A DNA stretch of 64,000 bases from Massilia sp. TS11 (GCF_022012445.1 NZ_JAKLTS010000009.1:1-64000); one strand, 5' to 3'. Counted from the first letter of the stretch, positions 26,701-36,021 are shown. Numbers and translations are program-made. Notes: generated from the sequence alone by a model not told the origin.

Positions 26701-28618
26701 AGGCGCCTTCGATGGTGCCGTCGCCGGCCGAGAAATTGCGCCAGCGGCCAAGCGCCTGGTCGAAGCGTGAGATGCCGGTATTGGTGCTGATCCACAGGCG
26801 CCCCAGGCTGTCCTCCTGCAGGGCGGCGATGGCGTCGTCGGCCAGGCCGTCCTTGATGCTGAAGCGGCGAAAACGCAGCTTGCCGTCGGCGCCCTGGTCC
26901 ATCCGGTTCAGGCCGGCCGCCGTGCCGACCCAGATCTTGCCGTTGCGGTCCTCGTACAGGTAGTGCACCTCGTCGTGCGAGAGCGAGGACGGGTCCTTGG
27001 GATCGTGGTGGTAATGGCTGAAGCGCCCGCTGGCGCGGTCGAGCAGATCGAGGCCATTGAAGGTGCCGACCCAGAGCCGGCCCTTGCTGTCCTCGAGGAT
27101 CGGGCGCACCACATTGTCGGCCAGGCTGGAAGGACTGTTGGCGTCGTGCCGGAAGCTGGTCAGCTGGGCGCTGGCCGGGTCATAGCGGTGCAGGCCGCCG
27201 CGCGAAGCCACCCACAGGATGCCGGCGCGGTCGATATACAGGTAGCGGATGTTCTGGGCATCGGGATCGCTGGGCAGCCCGGCCACCAGGCTGAAACGCT
27301 GGCTGGCCGGATCGAACAGGCGCAGGCCTTCCTTGGAGCCGACGTACAGGCGGCCGCGCGCGTCGCGCGCGATCGCGGCCACGGTCTGGTCGGCGCTGGC
27401 CGGGCCCGGATAGCGGTAGACGGTCGAGACATTGCTGGCCGGGTCGTAGTGATCGAGGCCGCTATTGGTGCCGAGCCAGAGCATGCCCTTGCTGTCGGCG
27501 GCGATCGCGCGCACCTTGTTATCCGAGATCGAGCGCGGGTTGTCGGTGGTGCGCACCACGCGCGCGAAGCCGCCGCTGGCCAGGTCGACCCGCGACACCC
27601 CCGCATACCAGGTGCCGACCCAGAAGGTGCCGACGCGGTCGCGGTAGAGGGCCGAGATCTGGTTGTCGGCCACGCTGTTCTTGTCGTTGGCCATGTGCTT
27701 GTACTGGGCGAAGCGGCCGGCCTGCGGCAGCCAACGGTACAGGCCCTCGGTCAGGCTGCCGACCCACAGGTTCTGGTCCTGGTCTTCGTACAGGGTGATG
27801 ATCTGGCCAGGCTGCAGGCCCTCGGCGCGGCTGAGGCGCTGGCGGCTCAGACGCCCGGCGCGGTCCCAACGCCAGGCTTCCAGCCCGCCCAGACTGCCGA
27901 TCCAGAGCGCGCCGTCGCTGGCCACCTGCAGCGCCTGCACCGAACGCAGGCGCGATTCGGTGCCTTCCAGATTGTGGTGCTCGAAGCGCGCGGCGCCAGG
28001 GGCCAGGCTATCGAGGCCGCTGGCGGTGCCGATCCACAGGCGGCCCTGCTTGTCGAGCGCCAGCGCATTGATCTGGTCGTCGCCGAGGCTGTGCGGATCG
28101 TCGGGGTCGTGGTGGTAGACGGTGAATTTGCCGCTGGCCGGATCGAAGCGCTGCAGGCCGTCGCCGCTGGCGATCCACAGGCCGCCGGCGCCATCGTCGA
28201 TGATGGCGCGGATGTGACGGTAGCCGCTGCCGCGCTTGGCCAGCTCGCGCGGGGCGAAGTGGCTGAAGCTCTGGGTGGCCGGCTCGTAGCGATTCAGCCC
28301 GCCGTCGGTGCCGATCCACAGGCGGCCGTCGCGGTCGACGTGCAGCACGCGCACCCAGTTGTCGGCCAGGGCTTTCGGGTCCTGCGCGCTGCTCTTGTAG
28401 ACGGTGACCTTGTAGCCGTCAAAGCGCGACAGGCCGGCCTGGCTGCCGAACCACATGAAACCGTCGGCGTCCTGGGCGATGGCCAGCACCGACTCCTGGG
28501 CCAGGCCCTGCTCGACCGACAGCTGCTCGAAGCGCAGCGTGCGCGCCGGCGCCGCGTCCGCCAGGGGCGCGGTCAGCGCCAGCACCAGCGCCAGCAGGCA
28601 GGCGGTCAGGACGCGCAT
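23735..28618 (-). CDS. Giant hybrid sensor histidine kinase with periplasmic two-component propeller (1627 aa)
   Basis: Signal peptide at 1-23. Periplasmic Reg_prop beta-propeller repeats (LWIGTDGGLNRY, LWVGTFNGLDLLD types) cover about 35-690, then a Y_Y_Y domain (about 725-790), a transmembrane helix (about 798-818), a coiled coil, and a GAF domain (about 900-1060). Next come HisKA with NMSHEMRTPL (His near 1120), HATPase_c (NLVGNAFKFT; GTGLGLAICRQ), a receiver (Asp near 1411 in LMDGRMPEMDG) and a real HPt (VLHGMKGSAAYL, His near 1570). Propeller-type hybrid kinases commonly sense oligosaccharides or other polymers. It is co-oriented between two response regulators. Confidence 0.95.
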   Translation of the reverse strand: MRVLTACLLALVLALTAPLADAAPARTLRFEQLSVEQGLAQESVLAIAQDADGFMWFGSQAGLSRFDGYKVTVYKSSAQDPKALADNWVRVLHVDRDGRLWIGTDGGLNRYEPATQSFSHFAPRELAKRGSGYRHIRAIIDDGAGGLWIASGDGLQRFDPASGKFTVYHHDPDDPHSLGDDQINALALDKQGRLWIGTASGLDSLAPGAARFEHHNLEGTESRLRSVQALQVASDGALWIGSLGGLEAWRWDRAGRLSRQRLSRAEGLQPGQIITLYEDQDQNLWVGSLTEGLYRWLPQAGRFAQYKHMANDKNSVADNQISALYRDRVGTFWVGTWYAGVSRVDLASGGFARVVRTTDNPRSISDNKVRAIAADSKGMLWLGTNSGLDHYDPASNVSTVYRYPGPASADQTVAAIARDARGRLYVGSKEGLRLFDPASQRFSLVAGLPSDPDAQNIRYLYIDRAGILWVASRGGLHRYDPASAQLTSFRHDANSPSSLADNVVRPILEDSKGRLWVGTFNGLDLLDRASGRFSHYHHDPKDPSSLSHDEVHYLYEDRNGKIWVGTAAGLNRMDQGADGKLRFRRFSIKDGLADDAIAALQEDSLGRLWISTNTGISRFDQALGRWRNFSAGDGTIEGAYFDGAAARASDGSLYFGGFNGMTAFIPESITDNQIAPRAVITDFQVFNKSVGLARPGLLKTAIENASSLTLEATDSVFSLEFSALHYAAPQRNRFAYQLKGFDETWVTTDASKRFATYTNLDPGSYTFMVKAANKDGVWSARAATLEIVIRPPFWKTWWFRLLAASLVLGGVYGGYRMRVLGLRRQKAMLEQQVRERVTEIEQQNRRLELQTSELEKQRAEAVEGRLEAERQKEEVERQKDRVEQAQRNIATLSEIGREMTATLDMETIMMTVYRHVHHLMDARIFGIGIYQPEANCIDFPFSMEQGVRSRPYSRSLDDPNQFAVWCLNQRREIFINDIDAEYHNYIGPEGIETLTMTELVDGSRPQLPASMLYAPLIVKERVMGVLCVQSVEKQAYRRVHMDMLLTLAAHAAIALDNARAYQQLADNEERLLEQEKQIRQRTEELALANTALQENEERLRLAKQRAEDATRQKSEFLANMSHEMRTPLAGVIGMLGFALRDASLAPTTRQQIERGQINAQSLLAIINDLLDFSKIEAGKLSIENIDFSLIQTLENVISLFEEQALSQSLEFIVDLAPDLPQFVVGDPTRLRQVLVNLVGNAFKFTNQGFVKISVTRAPVPTPAGLNQICFAVQDSGIGIRPEALSRLFQKFEQADATTTRRYGGTGLGLAICRQLVELMGGEIQVRSAEGQGSMFSFTLPLPTGVAPPLAGQQPREPHSHRLRVLCAEDFPTNQIIIRMLLEELGHQVDIADNGLLAVQACARTRYDLILMDGRMPEMDGVTATRLIRSGGPSGQPVLDAELMIVALTANASEEDRQRYLAAGMDDFLTKPIDEAALHLILSRAIARQLARGLGLSPMGFVAGRTPSMRELDAMFGVDTAPLAEDSAAEQERSAALRARMRTAFSADLPARLAELEAAIGRLDNDSAGRVLHGMKGSAAYLDEPDLHHLCSELEKAADDERWGVIQGALPRLKRLLQAYMPVVDETD

Positions 28619-28627
28619 CGGACCCCG

Positions 28628-29353
28628 TCAGCCGCCCGCCCCGCTGGCGGCCATGCTGTTCTTCACGCGCTGATGCTGGCGCTCGGCGGCGGCCGCCACT
28701 TCCGCGATGACGGCGCCGATGCGCTCGGCATCGAGCTCGCTGCCCTTGCGCTGGCTGTCGAGCAGCGTGGCCACATGCCACAGGCCGAGCGTCATGCAGC
28801 CCGTGTGCAGCGCGTCCAGGCGGGCGCGCGCCCCCTCGTCGTCGTAGGCCGAAATCAGGTCGGCGATGTCCTCGGCGCCGCTGGCCAGCTGGCCCTGGAA
28901 TGCCTTCAGGTAGGAGGCCAGGCGCGCCGGGCTGATATTCAGGCGCTTGAGCGTGGCCGAGGGTGCCTCGGTCAGCTTGTCGAGCGTGATCTTGAAGATT
29001 TTTTCGAGATGGGCGCGGGCGTCGATCGCCTTCAGCGGCTTGAGGATGTAGCCGACCGCGCCCAGCTTCACGGCCTGCAGCACGGTGTCGCGGTCGCTGG
29101 CCGAGGACACCAGCACGAACGGCACCTCGGCCAGGGTCGGATGGCTTTTCAGCCTTTGCAGCAGCTCGATGCCCGACATGCGCGGCATGCGCACATCGCA
29201 GAAGCAGATGACCGGGCGCAGGCCCTCCTCCATCATCTGCCAGGCCGCCTCGCCGTCCTCGGCCTCGAGCAGCTCGAAGCTGTCGAAGCTCTGCAGCAAA
29301 TCCATGAGGGCCATGCGCGAGACCACATCATCATCGACAACAAGGGCTTTCAT
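28628..29353 (-). CDS. Response regulator with degenerate HPt-like C-terminal domain, paralogue (241 aa)
   Basis: The receiver has Asp53 in FCDVRMPRMSG and Lys in LKPLKAIDA. The C-terminal 110 residues (LNISPARLASYLKAFQGQ, LDALHTGCMTLGLWHVATLLD) share the layout of the regulator at 22923-23633; the HPt His position is Ala (ALHTG). The two proteins are about the same length and share the opening MK-LVVDDDVVSRM, so they arose by duplication. It ends 9 nt before the kinase start, making a regulator-kinase operon. Output is likely by protein interaction, because there is no DNA-binding or enzymatic domain. Confidence 0.88.
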   Translation of the reverse strand: MKALVVDDDVVSRMALMDLLQSFDSFELLEAEDGEAAWQMMEEGLRPVICFCDVRMPRMSGIELLQRLKSHPTLAEVPFVLVSSASDRDTVLQAVKLGAVGYILKPLKAIDARAHLEKIFKITLDKLTEAPSATLKRLNISPARLASYLKAFQGQLASGAEDIADLISAYDDEGARARLDALHTGCMTLGLWHVATLLDSQRKGSELDAERIGAVIAEVAAAAERQHQRVKNSMAASGAGG

Positions 29354-29387
29354 CCAATTCTCCGATCAGTTATGACTATTATGTAAC

Positions 29388-30557
29388 TCACGATCCAAAA
29401 AAAGCCAGCACATCCGCCTGGCGCGCATAGGTGTCGCGCTGGCCCAACTGGATCAGCTCACGGGTGTAGCTCAATTCAAACAGCAGATACGAGGCCAGCG
29501 CCGCGCCGCGCGTTTCGGTGGCGCCGATCCCGCCCAGCATGGTACGGATCGGCGCCGGCAGATTGTGCACATGGCGCGCGGCCAGGTCGTCGAGCCGCTC
29601 GGACGGCGCGATCACCAGCAGCTGCACGGGGCGCAGCGGGGTGTCCTGCAGGCGCTCGGACGGCAGCATCGACAGGGTCTTGTTGATGCGGTTCAGGCGT
29701 TCGATGTCGACCGCCAGCGAATCGAGGAATATCGAACTCATCGCATGGCCGGCGATCTGCGCCAGGCTCGGATAGCGCGCGCTCTCCTGGGCCTGCGGCT
29801 GCGGCTCGTGCAGGCGGCCGGCGCCGACCACCAGCACCTTGTCGGCGCCCAGGTGGATGGCCGGCGAGATCGGCGCCAGCTGGCGCATGGTGCCATCGCC
29901 GCAGTACTCGCGGTGGCCGCCGATGAACAGGGGCACGGCCGGAAAAATGAAGGGGATCGCGCTCGAGGCCAGCAGATGCTCGACCCCGATCTGGTCCTGC
30001 AGCGCGATGCGCTGGCTGCGCACCCAGGGCGCGATGTCGGCCAGGGTCTGGTAGAAGGTCAGGTGGTGGCCGCTGCTGTAGGACGAAGCCGTTACGGCGA
30101 GCGCATGCAGCAGGCCCTCGGACAGCACATGGTCCAGGCGCGGCAGGTCGAGCATGCGGTGCAGCAGGCCGACCAGGGGGGTGTTGTCGAGCAGCGAAGC
30201 GGGCGGCGCCGCGCGCCATTTGCGCAGCAGCCAGCCGAACGACAGCAGCGACAGCCAGCGCGCGCCCGAGCGGATCACGCCGAGCGAGTCGGCGCGGTAG
30301 ACCTGGTCAACGACGATGTGTTCCCAGACCTCGCTCAGGGTCTGCACGCCCTCGCCGAAGTTGTCGGCGCGGCAGGCCAGCGCGGTGGCATTGATGGCGC
30401 CGGCCGAGGTGCCGCAGATGATGGCAAACGGATTGCGCGCCGGCGGCCAGCCGGCTTCCCACAGGATGCGCGCCAGGGCTTGCAGGACCCCGACCTGGTA
30501 GGCGGCGCGCGCGCCCCCTCCCGTCAGAATCAAGCCGGTTTTCTGCGTAAATGCCAT
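29388..30557 (-). CDS. Patatin-like phospholipase family protein (389 aa)
   Basis: The Ser-Asp dyad hydrolase motifs are clear: oxyanion GGGARAAYQVGVLQAL near residue 14, nucleophile in CGTSAGAINATALA near residue 50, and catalytic Asp in YCGDGTMRQLAP near residue 215. No signal peptide is seen, so it acts in the cytoplasm or at the inner membrane on acyl lipids. It lies 34 nt upstream of the response regulator on the same strand and may be co-transcribed with the signalling genes; a promoter between them cannot be excluded. Confidence 0.92.
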   Translation of the reverse strand: MAFTQKTGLILTGGGARAAYQVGVLQALARILWEAGWPPARNPFAIICGTSAGAINATALACRADNFGEGVQTLSEVWEHIVVDQVYRADSLGVIRSGARWLSLLSFGWLLRKWRAAPPASLLDNTPLVGLLHRMLDLPRLDHVLSEGLLHALAVTASSYSSGHHLTFYQTLADIAPWVRSQRIALQDQIGVEHLLASSAIPFIFPAVPLFIGGHREYCGDGTMRQLAPISPAIHLGADKVLVVGAGRLHEPQPQAQESARYPSLAQIAGHAMSSIFLDSLAVDIERLNRINKTLSMLPSERLQDTPLRPVQLLVIAPSERLDDLAARHVHNLPAPIRTMLGGIGATETRGAALASYLLFELSYTRELIQLGQRDTYARQADVLAFFGS

Positions 30558-30628
30558 GCCGCAAGAGTATCAGCGTTTCGCGCTTTGTTGTGGAGCGACC
30601 AAGCGCCTGACACAATCTTGCAACAGTT

Positions 30629-32407
30629 TTAATCCCCGCGTGCCACGCCCTCGCGCCGCGGATCGGCACCGCCGAGCCAGACCTTCTGGCCATTGACGGT
30701 GGCGCGCATGATGCCCTGCAGGCCCGAGGTCTGCTCGATCACGCGCACCTGGTGGCCCTTGGCCTGCAGCGCATCGATCAGGCTTTGCGGGGCGCGCTTG
30801 GCTTCGAGCTCGGTCGGCCCGTTGCGGCTGCCGAAGTTCGGCAGGCTGATCGCCTGCTGCACATCGAGGCCCCAGTCGAGCGTGCCGACCAGCACCTTGG
30901 CCACATAGTTGACGATCGCGGTGCCGCCCGGCGAGCCGGTGGCCAGCACCAGTTCGCCCGTGCGCTTGTCGAACACCAGGGTCGGACTCATCGCGCTGCG
31001 CGGGCGTTTGCCGGCCTGGACGCGGTTGGCCACCGGGCCGTACTCATCCTGCGAGGCGAAGGAGAAGTCGGTCAGCTGGTTATTCAGGATGAAGCCGTCG
31101 ACCATCATGCGCGCGCCGAACGCGTCTTCGATGGTGGTCGTCATCGACAGCGCGCCGCCATAGGCATCGACCGCCACCACGTGCGAAGTGGACGGGTTTT
31201 CGATCGCATTGTCGGTGCCCCAGGCCACGTTCAGGTCGTCCGGCTTGCCGGGCGCGGCGCGCCCCATCGAGCGCTCGCCGATCAGGGCGGCGCGCTTGGC
31301 CAGGTAGGCCGGATGCAGCAGGCTGGCCACGCCCTTGCCGGGCAACGGCACGAAGTCGGGGTCGGCCAGGTAGCGGTCGCGGTCGGCATAGGCCAGGCGG
31401 CCGACTTCGCTAAACAGGTGGACCGCCTCGGGCTGCAACTCGCCTTTCTGGGGCGGATAGGGACGCAGGTCCTTGATGGCGAACATGCCGAGCATCTCAC
31501 CGATGATCAGGCCGCCCGAGGACGGCGGCGGCATGCCGCACACCTGCCAGACGCGGTAGTCGGTGCAGATCGGCTCGCGCACCTTGGGCTGGTAGCCCTC
31601 GATGTCGGCCACCGTCAGGCCGCCCGGATTGCTCGGGTGGCCCTGCACGCGCGCCGCGATGTCCTTGGCGATATGGCCCTTGTAGAAGGCGTCGGCGCCG
31701 CCCTCGGCGATTTCGCGCAGGGTCTTGGCCAGGGCCGGATTCTTCAGCAGATAGCCGACCGGGCGGGCATTGCCCTGCTCGTCATAGAAATACGGGCCGG
31801 CGACCGGGTCCTTGCGGATGTGCTTGTCCCAATTGAGCAGCGCGTTCAGGCGCGGGCTGACGGCAAAGCCGTTCTCAGCCAGGCGGATGGCCGGTTCGAA
31901 CAGGGTCTTCCAGGGCAGCTTGCCATGCGCCTTGTGGGCCAGTTCGAGCACGCGCACGGCGCCCGGCGCACCGACCGAGCGGCCGCCGACGATGCCCTGC
32001 TCGCGCGACATCGGACGGCCGTCGGGCAGCTGGAACAGTTTTTCGGTGGCGCTGGCCGGGGCCGTTTCGCGGCCGTCGTAGGAACGCACCTTCTTGCCGT
32101 CGTAGAACATGATGAAGGCGCCGCCGCCGATGCCCGAGGATTGCGGCTCGACCAGGGTCAGCACCATCTGGATGGCGACGGCGGCGTCGACCGCGGTGCC
32201 GCCCTGCTTGAGCATCTCGTAGCCGGCCGCGGCCGCCAGCGGATTGGCCGCGGCCGCCATGTACTTGTGCGCCACGGCCGCCTGTTTTTCCTGAAAGCCG
32301 GTGGCGATTTCGGGCGCGCGCTGCGGCGCTTCCTGGGCCAGCAGCGGCGCGGCGGACAACAGGCCCAGCAGGAACAGGGCGCGGGACAAGGACGTCAGGC
32401 GGATCAT
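30629..32407 (-). CDS. ggt: Gamma-glutamyltransferase (592 aa)
   Basis: The start at 32407 gives MIRLTSLSRALFLLG with a signal peptide ending near LLAQ; the longer frame lacks support. Heterodimer-forming Ntn hydrolase motifs are present: the self-cleavage/nucleophile Thr in NPSTSHVVAVD, GSPGGTAI in the small subunit, and an early FIMFYDGKKVRSYDGRETAP segment with the glutamate-binding Arg. It cleaves glutathione and other gamma-glutamyl compounds in the periplasm. It stands alone, with short gaps on both sides. Confidence 0.95.
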   Translation of the reverse strand: MIRLTSLSRALFLLGLLSAAPLLAQEAPQRAPEIATGFQEKQAAVAHKYMAAAANPLAAAAGYEMLKQGGTAVDAAVAIQMVLTLVEPQSSGIGGGAFIMFYDGKKVRSYDGRETAPASATEKLFQLPDGRPMSREQGIVGGRSVGAPGAVRVLELAHKAHGKLPWKTLFEPAIRLAENGFAVSPRLNALLNWDKHIRKDPVAGPYFYDEQGNARPVGYLLKNPALAKTLREIAEGGADAFYKGHIAKDIAARVQGHPSNPGGLTVADIEGYQPKVREPICTDYRVWQVCGMPPPSSGGLIIGEMLGMFAIKDLRPYPPQKGELQPEAVHLFSEVGRLAYADRDRYLADPDFVPLPGKGVASLLHPAYLAKRAALIGERSMGRAAPGKPDDLNVAWGTDNAIENPSTSHVVAVDAYGGALSMTTTIEDAFGARMMVDGFILNNQLTDFSFASQDEYGPVANRVQAGKRPRSAMSPTLVFDKRTGELVLATGSPGGTAIVNYVAKVLVGTLDWGLDVQQAISLPNFGSRNGPTELEAKRAPQSLIDALQAKGHQVRVIEQTSGLQGIMRATVNGQKVWLGGADPRREGVARGD

Positions 32408-32508
32408 GCGTTCTCCAAAGTGAGGCGCGGCCCAAACCGGGCCGCGCATGGCGATGACGCATCCTACCTCAAAACCGGTTTTGACTCACGTCAATACCGG
32501 CGCCGTTT

Positions 32509-33267
32509 TTATTTCGGCTGCATGCGGATGGCGCCGTCCAGACGGATGGTTTCGCCATTGAGCATGCTGTTTTCGATGATGGACTTGGCCAGCTGGGCGT
32601 ACTCGTCCGGCTTGCCCAGGCGCGAGGGGAAAGGCACCATTTTGCCGAGCGCGTCCTGCACTTCCTGCGGCATGCCGAGCAGCATCGGCGTTTCGAAGAT
32701 GCCCGGCGCGATCGTCATCACGCGGATGCCGTTACGCGACAGGTCGCGCGCCATCGGCAGGGTCAGGCCGACCACACCGGCTTTCGAGCAGCCATACGCG
32801 GCCTGGCCGATCTGGCCGTCGAAGGCCGCGACCGAGGCGGTGTTGATGATCACGCCGCGCTCACCCCATTCGAGGGCCTCGGTCTTGGCCATGGCATCGG
32901 CCGCCAGGCGTGCCATATTGAAGGTGCCGACCAGGTTGATGTTGACCACTTTCTGGAACAGTTCCAGCGCATGCGGGCCATCCTTGCCCACGGTCTTCAT
33001 GGCCGGGGCGACGCCGGCGCAGTTGATCAGGCCGCGCAGGGTGCCGAGCGCGGTCGCGGCCTCGACCACGGCCTTGCCGTCGGCTTCCGAGGTCACATCG
33101 CACTTGACGAACACGCCGCCGAGGGCCTGGGCCAGGGCCTGGCCCGGCTCCACCTGGACGTCGGCGATGACGACCTTGGCGCCGTGGGCGTGCAGCATGC
33201 GCGCGCTGGCGGCGCCGAGGCCGGACGCGCCGCCGGTGATGATGAAGACATTGTTCTGGATTTGCAT
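32509..33267 (-). CDS. SDR, 3-hydroxyacyl-CoA dehydrogenase type II-like (252 aa)
   Basis: [15 protein letters not shown] is the NAD-binding motif; INCAGVAP replaces the common NNAG; the catalytic set is [11 protein letters not shown] and YGCSKAG. The sequence [20 protein letters not shown] is typical of HSD17B10-type 3-hydroxyacyl/2-methyl-3-hydroxybutyryl-CoA dehydrogenases, which act in isoleucine and fatty acid breakdown. A GGAG site precedes the ATG. A LiuR-like palindrome lies 28-47 nt upstream, consistent with control by branched-chain amino acid or fatty acid status. Confidence 0.92.
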   Translation of the reverse strand: MQIQNNVFIITGGASGLGAASARMLHAHGAKVVIADVQVEPGQALAQALGGVFVKCDVTSEADGKAVVEAATALGTLRGLINCAGVAPAMKTVGKDGPHALELFQKVVNINLVGTFNMARLAADAMAKTEALEWGERGVIINTASVAAFDGQIGQAAYGCSKAGVVGLTLPMARDLSRNGIRVMTIAPGIFETPMLLGMPQEVQDALGKMVPFPSRLGKPDEYAQLAKSIIENSMLNGETIRLDGAIRMQPK

Positions 33268-33294
33268 GGAGGTCTCCTGGTGTCGAATCAGATA

Positions 33295-33314
33295 TGACGT
33301 TTACGTTAACGTCA
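33295..33314 (-). promoter_or_regulatory. LiuR-like (MerR-family) operator
   Basis: TGACGTT-N6-AACGTCA is a perfect 7-bp inverted repeat just upstream of the SDR. It resembles from memory the ACGT-rich palindromes known for LiuR, the MerR-type regulator of branched-chain amino acid catabolism in beta- and gammaproteobacteria. No liuR gene is in the window. Confidence 0.55.
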
Positions 33315-33375
33315 AGCACGCGGATTGTAGCACCGAAGCCCGCGCGCCGGTCCACTTTTTCCGCCAGGAGAAATT

Positions 33376-33388
33376 GGGGTCAGACCCC
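33376..33388. repeat. REP-like palindrome GGGGTCAGACCCC
   Basis: A 13-bp palindrome with flanking AAT and GATTTT. The same core occurs at 49693-49705 and, with T in the centre, at 49742-49754. Such elements are dispersed in many Oxalobacteraceae genomes (from memory) and resemble REP/REPIN sequences. It could also terminate the small gene at 33393. Confidence 0.6.
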
Positions 33389-33392
33389 GATT

Positions 33393-33707
33393 TTACTGGC
33401 AGTAAATGAAACCGCCCTGCAGGGTGCACGGCCGGCCAGCCGGGTCCTGCAGCACGCCGCCGACGGGGCCGGTGTAGCGCGTGCCATTGCTGCCGGTGCA
33501 GCCGAGGCTGTCGCACTGGCCGCTGACGGGGGCGGGACTGGTGGGGATGGCGCCGGGCGCAGGCGCTAGCAGCGCAGGCGGCGCGGGGACGCCGATCCGG
33601 CGCACCGGGCTGATCTCTTGCAACACAGCGCGGCGCGGCGGAATCGGTCGGGGGGGCAGGTCGCGCGCGCCCAGCAGGGCGGGCAAGACCAGAATCATCA
33701 GGGACAT
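33393..33707 (-). CDS. Small proline-rich secreted hypothetical protein (104 aa)
   Basis: A hydrophobic start (MSLMILVLPALLGA) could be a short signal sequence. A Pro/Arg/Ala-rich middle follows, and a C-terminal 40-residue module has four Cys (GQCDSLGCTGSNG, RPCTLQGGFIYCQ) and could form two disulfides. No known family. The composition is coding-like in this frame and the neighbours are transcribed the same way. Likely periplasmic or secreted; function unknown. Confidence 0.6.
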   Translation of the reverse strand: MSLMILVLPALLGARDLPPRPIPPRRAVLQEISPVRRIGVPAPPALLAPAPGAIPTSPAPVSGQCDSLGCTGSNGTRYTGPVGGVLQDPAGRPCTLQGGFIYCQ

Positions 33708-33761
33708 GGCTACCTCGCAGGCCCTATCATCGGCCTGCGCGGCAGCCCTGGCAAGCAGGCC

Positions 33762-35891
33762 CTACTTGGCCGGCGCCGCTTCCACCACCGGTGCGGCAGC
33801 CGGCGTGACGGCCGGGGCCGGCGCGTGCACAGCGGCGAGCGGCTTGGGCGCGGCCGAAATCGACAGCCAGCCAGTGGCCGGCAGCAGCGGCACCAGCAGC
33901 AGCGCGACGATGTTGATAATCTTGATCAAGGGGTTCACGGCCGGGCCGGCCGTGTCCTTGTAGGGGTCGCCCACGGTGTCGCCGGTCACGGCCGCCTTGT
34001 GCGCCTCCGAGCCCTTGCCGCCGTGGTTGCCGTCCTCGATGTATTTCTTGGCATTGTCCCAGGCGCCGCCGCCGGTCGTCATCGAGATCGCAACGAACAG
34101 GCCGGTGATGATCGTGCCCATCAGCAGGCCGCCGAGCGCGGCCGGGCCGAGCACCATGCCGACCAGGATCGGCACCGCCACCGGCAGCAGCGAGGGCAGG
34201 ATCATTTCCTTGATCGCCGAGGCGGTCAGCATGTCGACCGCCTTGTCGTATTCGGGCTTGCCGCTGCCATCCATGATGCCCTGGATGGTCTGGAACTGGC
34301 GACGCACTTCGACCACCACGGCGCCGGCCGCGCGCCCGACCGCCTCCATCGCCATCGCCCCGAACAGATAGGGAATCAGGCCGCCGATGAACAGGCCGAC
34401 GATCACCATCGGATCGGACAGGTCAAAGCTGACCTGCTTGCCGACCGATTCGAGCGCATGCGTGTAGTCGGCGAACAGGACCAGGGCGGCCAGGCCGGCC
34501 GAGCCGATCGCATAGCCCTTGGTCACGGCCTTGGTGGTATTGCCGACAGCGTCGAGCGGGTCGGTGATGGCGCGCACCGAATCGGGCAGACCGCTCATCT
34601 CGGCGATGCCGCCGGCGTTGTCCGTGATCGGGCCGTAGGCGTCGAGCGCGACGATGATGCCGGCCATCGACAGCATCGAGGTGGCGGCAATCGCCACGCC
34701 GTACAGGCCGTTGAGTTCAAACGCCACCAGGATGGCGATGCAGACCACGATCACCGGATAGGCGGTGGCCTTCATCGACACCCCGAGGCCGGCGATGATA
34801 TTGGTGCCGTGGCCGGTGGTCGAGGCGGCCGCGATATGGCGCACCGGCGTGAAGTCGGTGCCCGTGTAGTATTCGGTGATGTAGACCATCAGGCCGGTCA
34901 GGACGATGCCGACCACAGCGCAGCCGAGCATCTTCATGCGCATCGCCTCGTCGGGCCAGATCATCCAGGTGACGACGGCAAAGCCGATCAGCGACAGAAT
35001 CGCGGCCCACCACAGGCCCGTGTACAGGGCCGACATCACGTTCTTGCCGGGCTTGGCCTTGACCATCGCGCAGCCGACGATCGAGCCGAGAATCGACACG
35101 CCGCCCAGCACCAGCGGATACAGGGCCGCCTTGGCGGCGTCGCCGGCCACCATCAGGGCGCCCAGCAGCATGGTCGCGATCAGGGTCACGACATAGGTTT
35201 CGAACAGGTCGGCCGCCATGCCGGCGCAGTCGCCGACATTGTCGCCGACGTTGTCGGCGATCACGGCCGGATTGCGCGGGTCATCCTCGGGAATCCCGGC
35301 CTCGACCTTGCCGACCAGGTCGGCGCCGACGTCGGCGCCCTTGGTGAAGATGCCGCCGCCGAGGCGCGCGAAGATCGAGATCAGGGAGGCGCCGAAGGCC
35401 AGGCCGATCAGCGGCTTGATGGCCTCGTGCGAGCCGCTCCCGCCCTGCACCAGCATGGCATAGAACAAGCCCACACCAAGGAGGCCGAGGCCCACCACCA
35501 GCATGCCGGTGATGGCGCCGCCGCGGAAGGCCACGTCGAGCGCCTCGTTCATCCCCTTGGTGGCGGCCTGGGCGGTGCGCACATTGGCGCGCACCGAGAC
35601 ATTCATGCCGATAAACCCGCACAGCCCGGACAGCACGGCGCCGATCAGAAAGCCGAGCGCCGTCTTCATATCGAGCAGCAAGCCGATCGCGATCAGCAGC
35701 ACCACCCCGACCAGGCCGATGGTCTTGTACTGGCGCGCCAGATAGGCGGCCGCGCCTTCCTGAATCGCCTGGGCGATCTGCTGCATGCGCGCGTTGCCCG
35801 CTTCCTGCTTGAGAATCCACGCGCGCGAGACCAGGCCGTAGATCACGGCCACGATACCGCAGGCAATGGCAAACATCAGTCCATTACTCAT
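33762..35891 (-). CDS. hppA: Membrane-bound proton-translocating pyrophosphatase, K+-independent type (709 aa)
   Basis: A multi-pass (about 16-helix) inner-membrane enzyme that couples PPi hydrolysis to proton export. Substrate-site motifs are present: [18 protein letters not shown] with the [11 protein letters not shown] core, [19 protein letters not shown], and the C-terminal [15 protein letters not shown]. The segment [16 protein letters not shown] has Lys and Thr at the positions that distinguish the potassium-independent family (Ala and Gly in the dependent one). A Pro/Ala-rich C-terminal extension (about residues 680-709) is atypical. It is a single gene, with its own promoter region before 35891. 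Confidence 0.95.
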   Translation of the reverse strand: MSNGLMFAIACGIVAVIYGLVSRAWILKQEAGNARMQQIAQAIQEGAAAYLARQYKTIGLVGVVLLIAIGLLLDMKTALGFLIGAVLSGLCGFIGMNVSVRANVRTAQAATKGMNEALDVAFRGGAITGMLVVGLGLLGVGLFYAMLVQGGSGSHEAIKPLIGLAFGASLISIFARLGGGIFTKGADVGADLVGKVEAGIPEDDPRNPAVIADNVGDNVGDCAGMAADLFETYVVTLIATMLLGALMVAGDAAKAALYPLVLGGVSILGSIVGCAMVKAKPGKNVMSALYTGLWWAAILSLIGFAVVTWMIWPDEAMRMKMLGCAVVGIVLTGLMVYITEYYTGTDFTPVRHIAAASTTGHGTNIIAGLGVSMKATAYPVIVVCIAILVAFELNGLYGVAIAATSMLSMAGIIVALDAYGPITDNAGGIAEMSGLPDSVRAITDPLDAVGNTTKAVTKGYAIGSAGLAALVLFADYTHALESVGKQVSFDLSDPMVIVGLFIGGLIPYLFGAMAMEAVGRAAGAVVVEVRRQFQTIQGIMDGSGKPEYDKAVDMLTASAIKEMILPSLLPVAVPILVGMVLGPAALGGLLMGTIITGLFVAISMTTGGGAWDNAKKYIEDGNHGGKGSEAHKAAVTGDTVGDPYKDTAGPAVNPLIKIINIVALLLVPLLPATGWLSISAAPKPLAAVHAPAPAVTPAAAPVVEAAPAK

Positions 35892-36021
35892 TGTCGTCCC
35901 CTATTCTTGATATCAAGCAAAACACCAACAGCTACGGAATCCCCGCTTGTGGCGGGCCATCTACTGCTACTGCAAAACTGATACGGAACTTCAGGAGCGC
36001 GCGGCGCGCGGCCAAGAAAAA

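Noticed and set aside
23855..26770. A 971-codon plus-strand open frame opposite the hybrid kinase
   Set aside because: Shadow of the kinase coding strand; low-complexity composition and no motifs.
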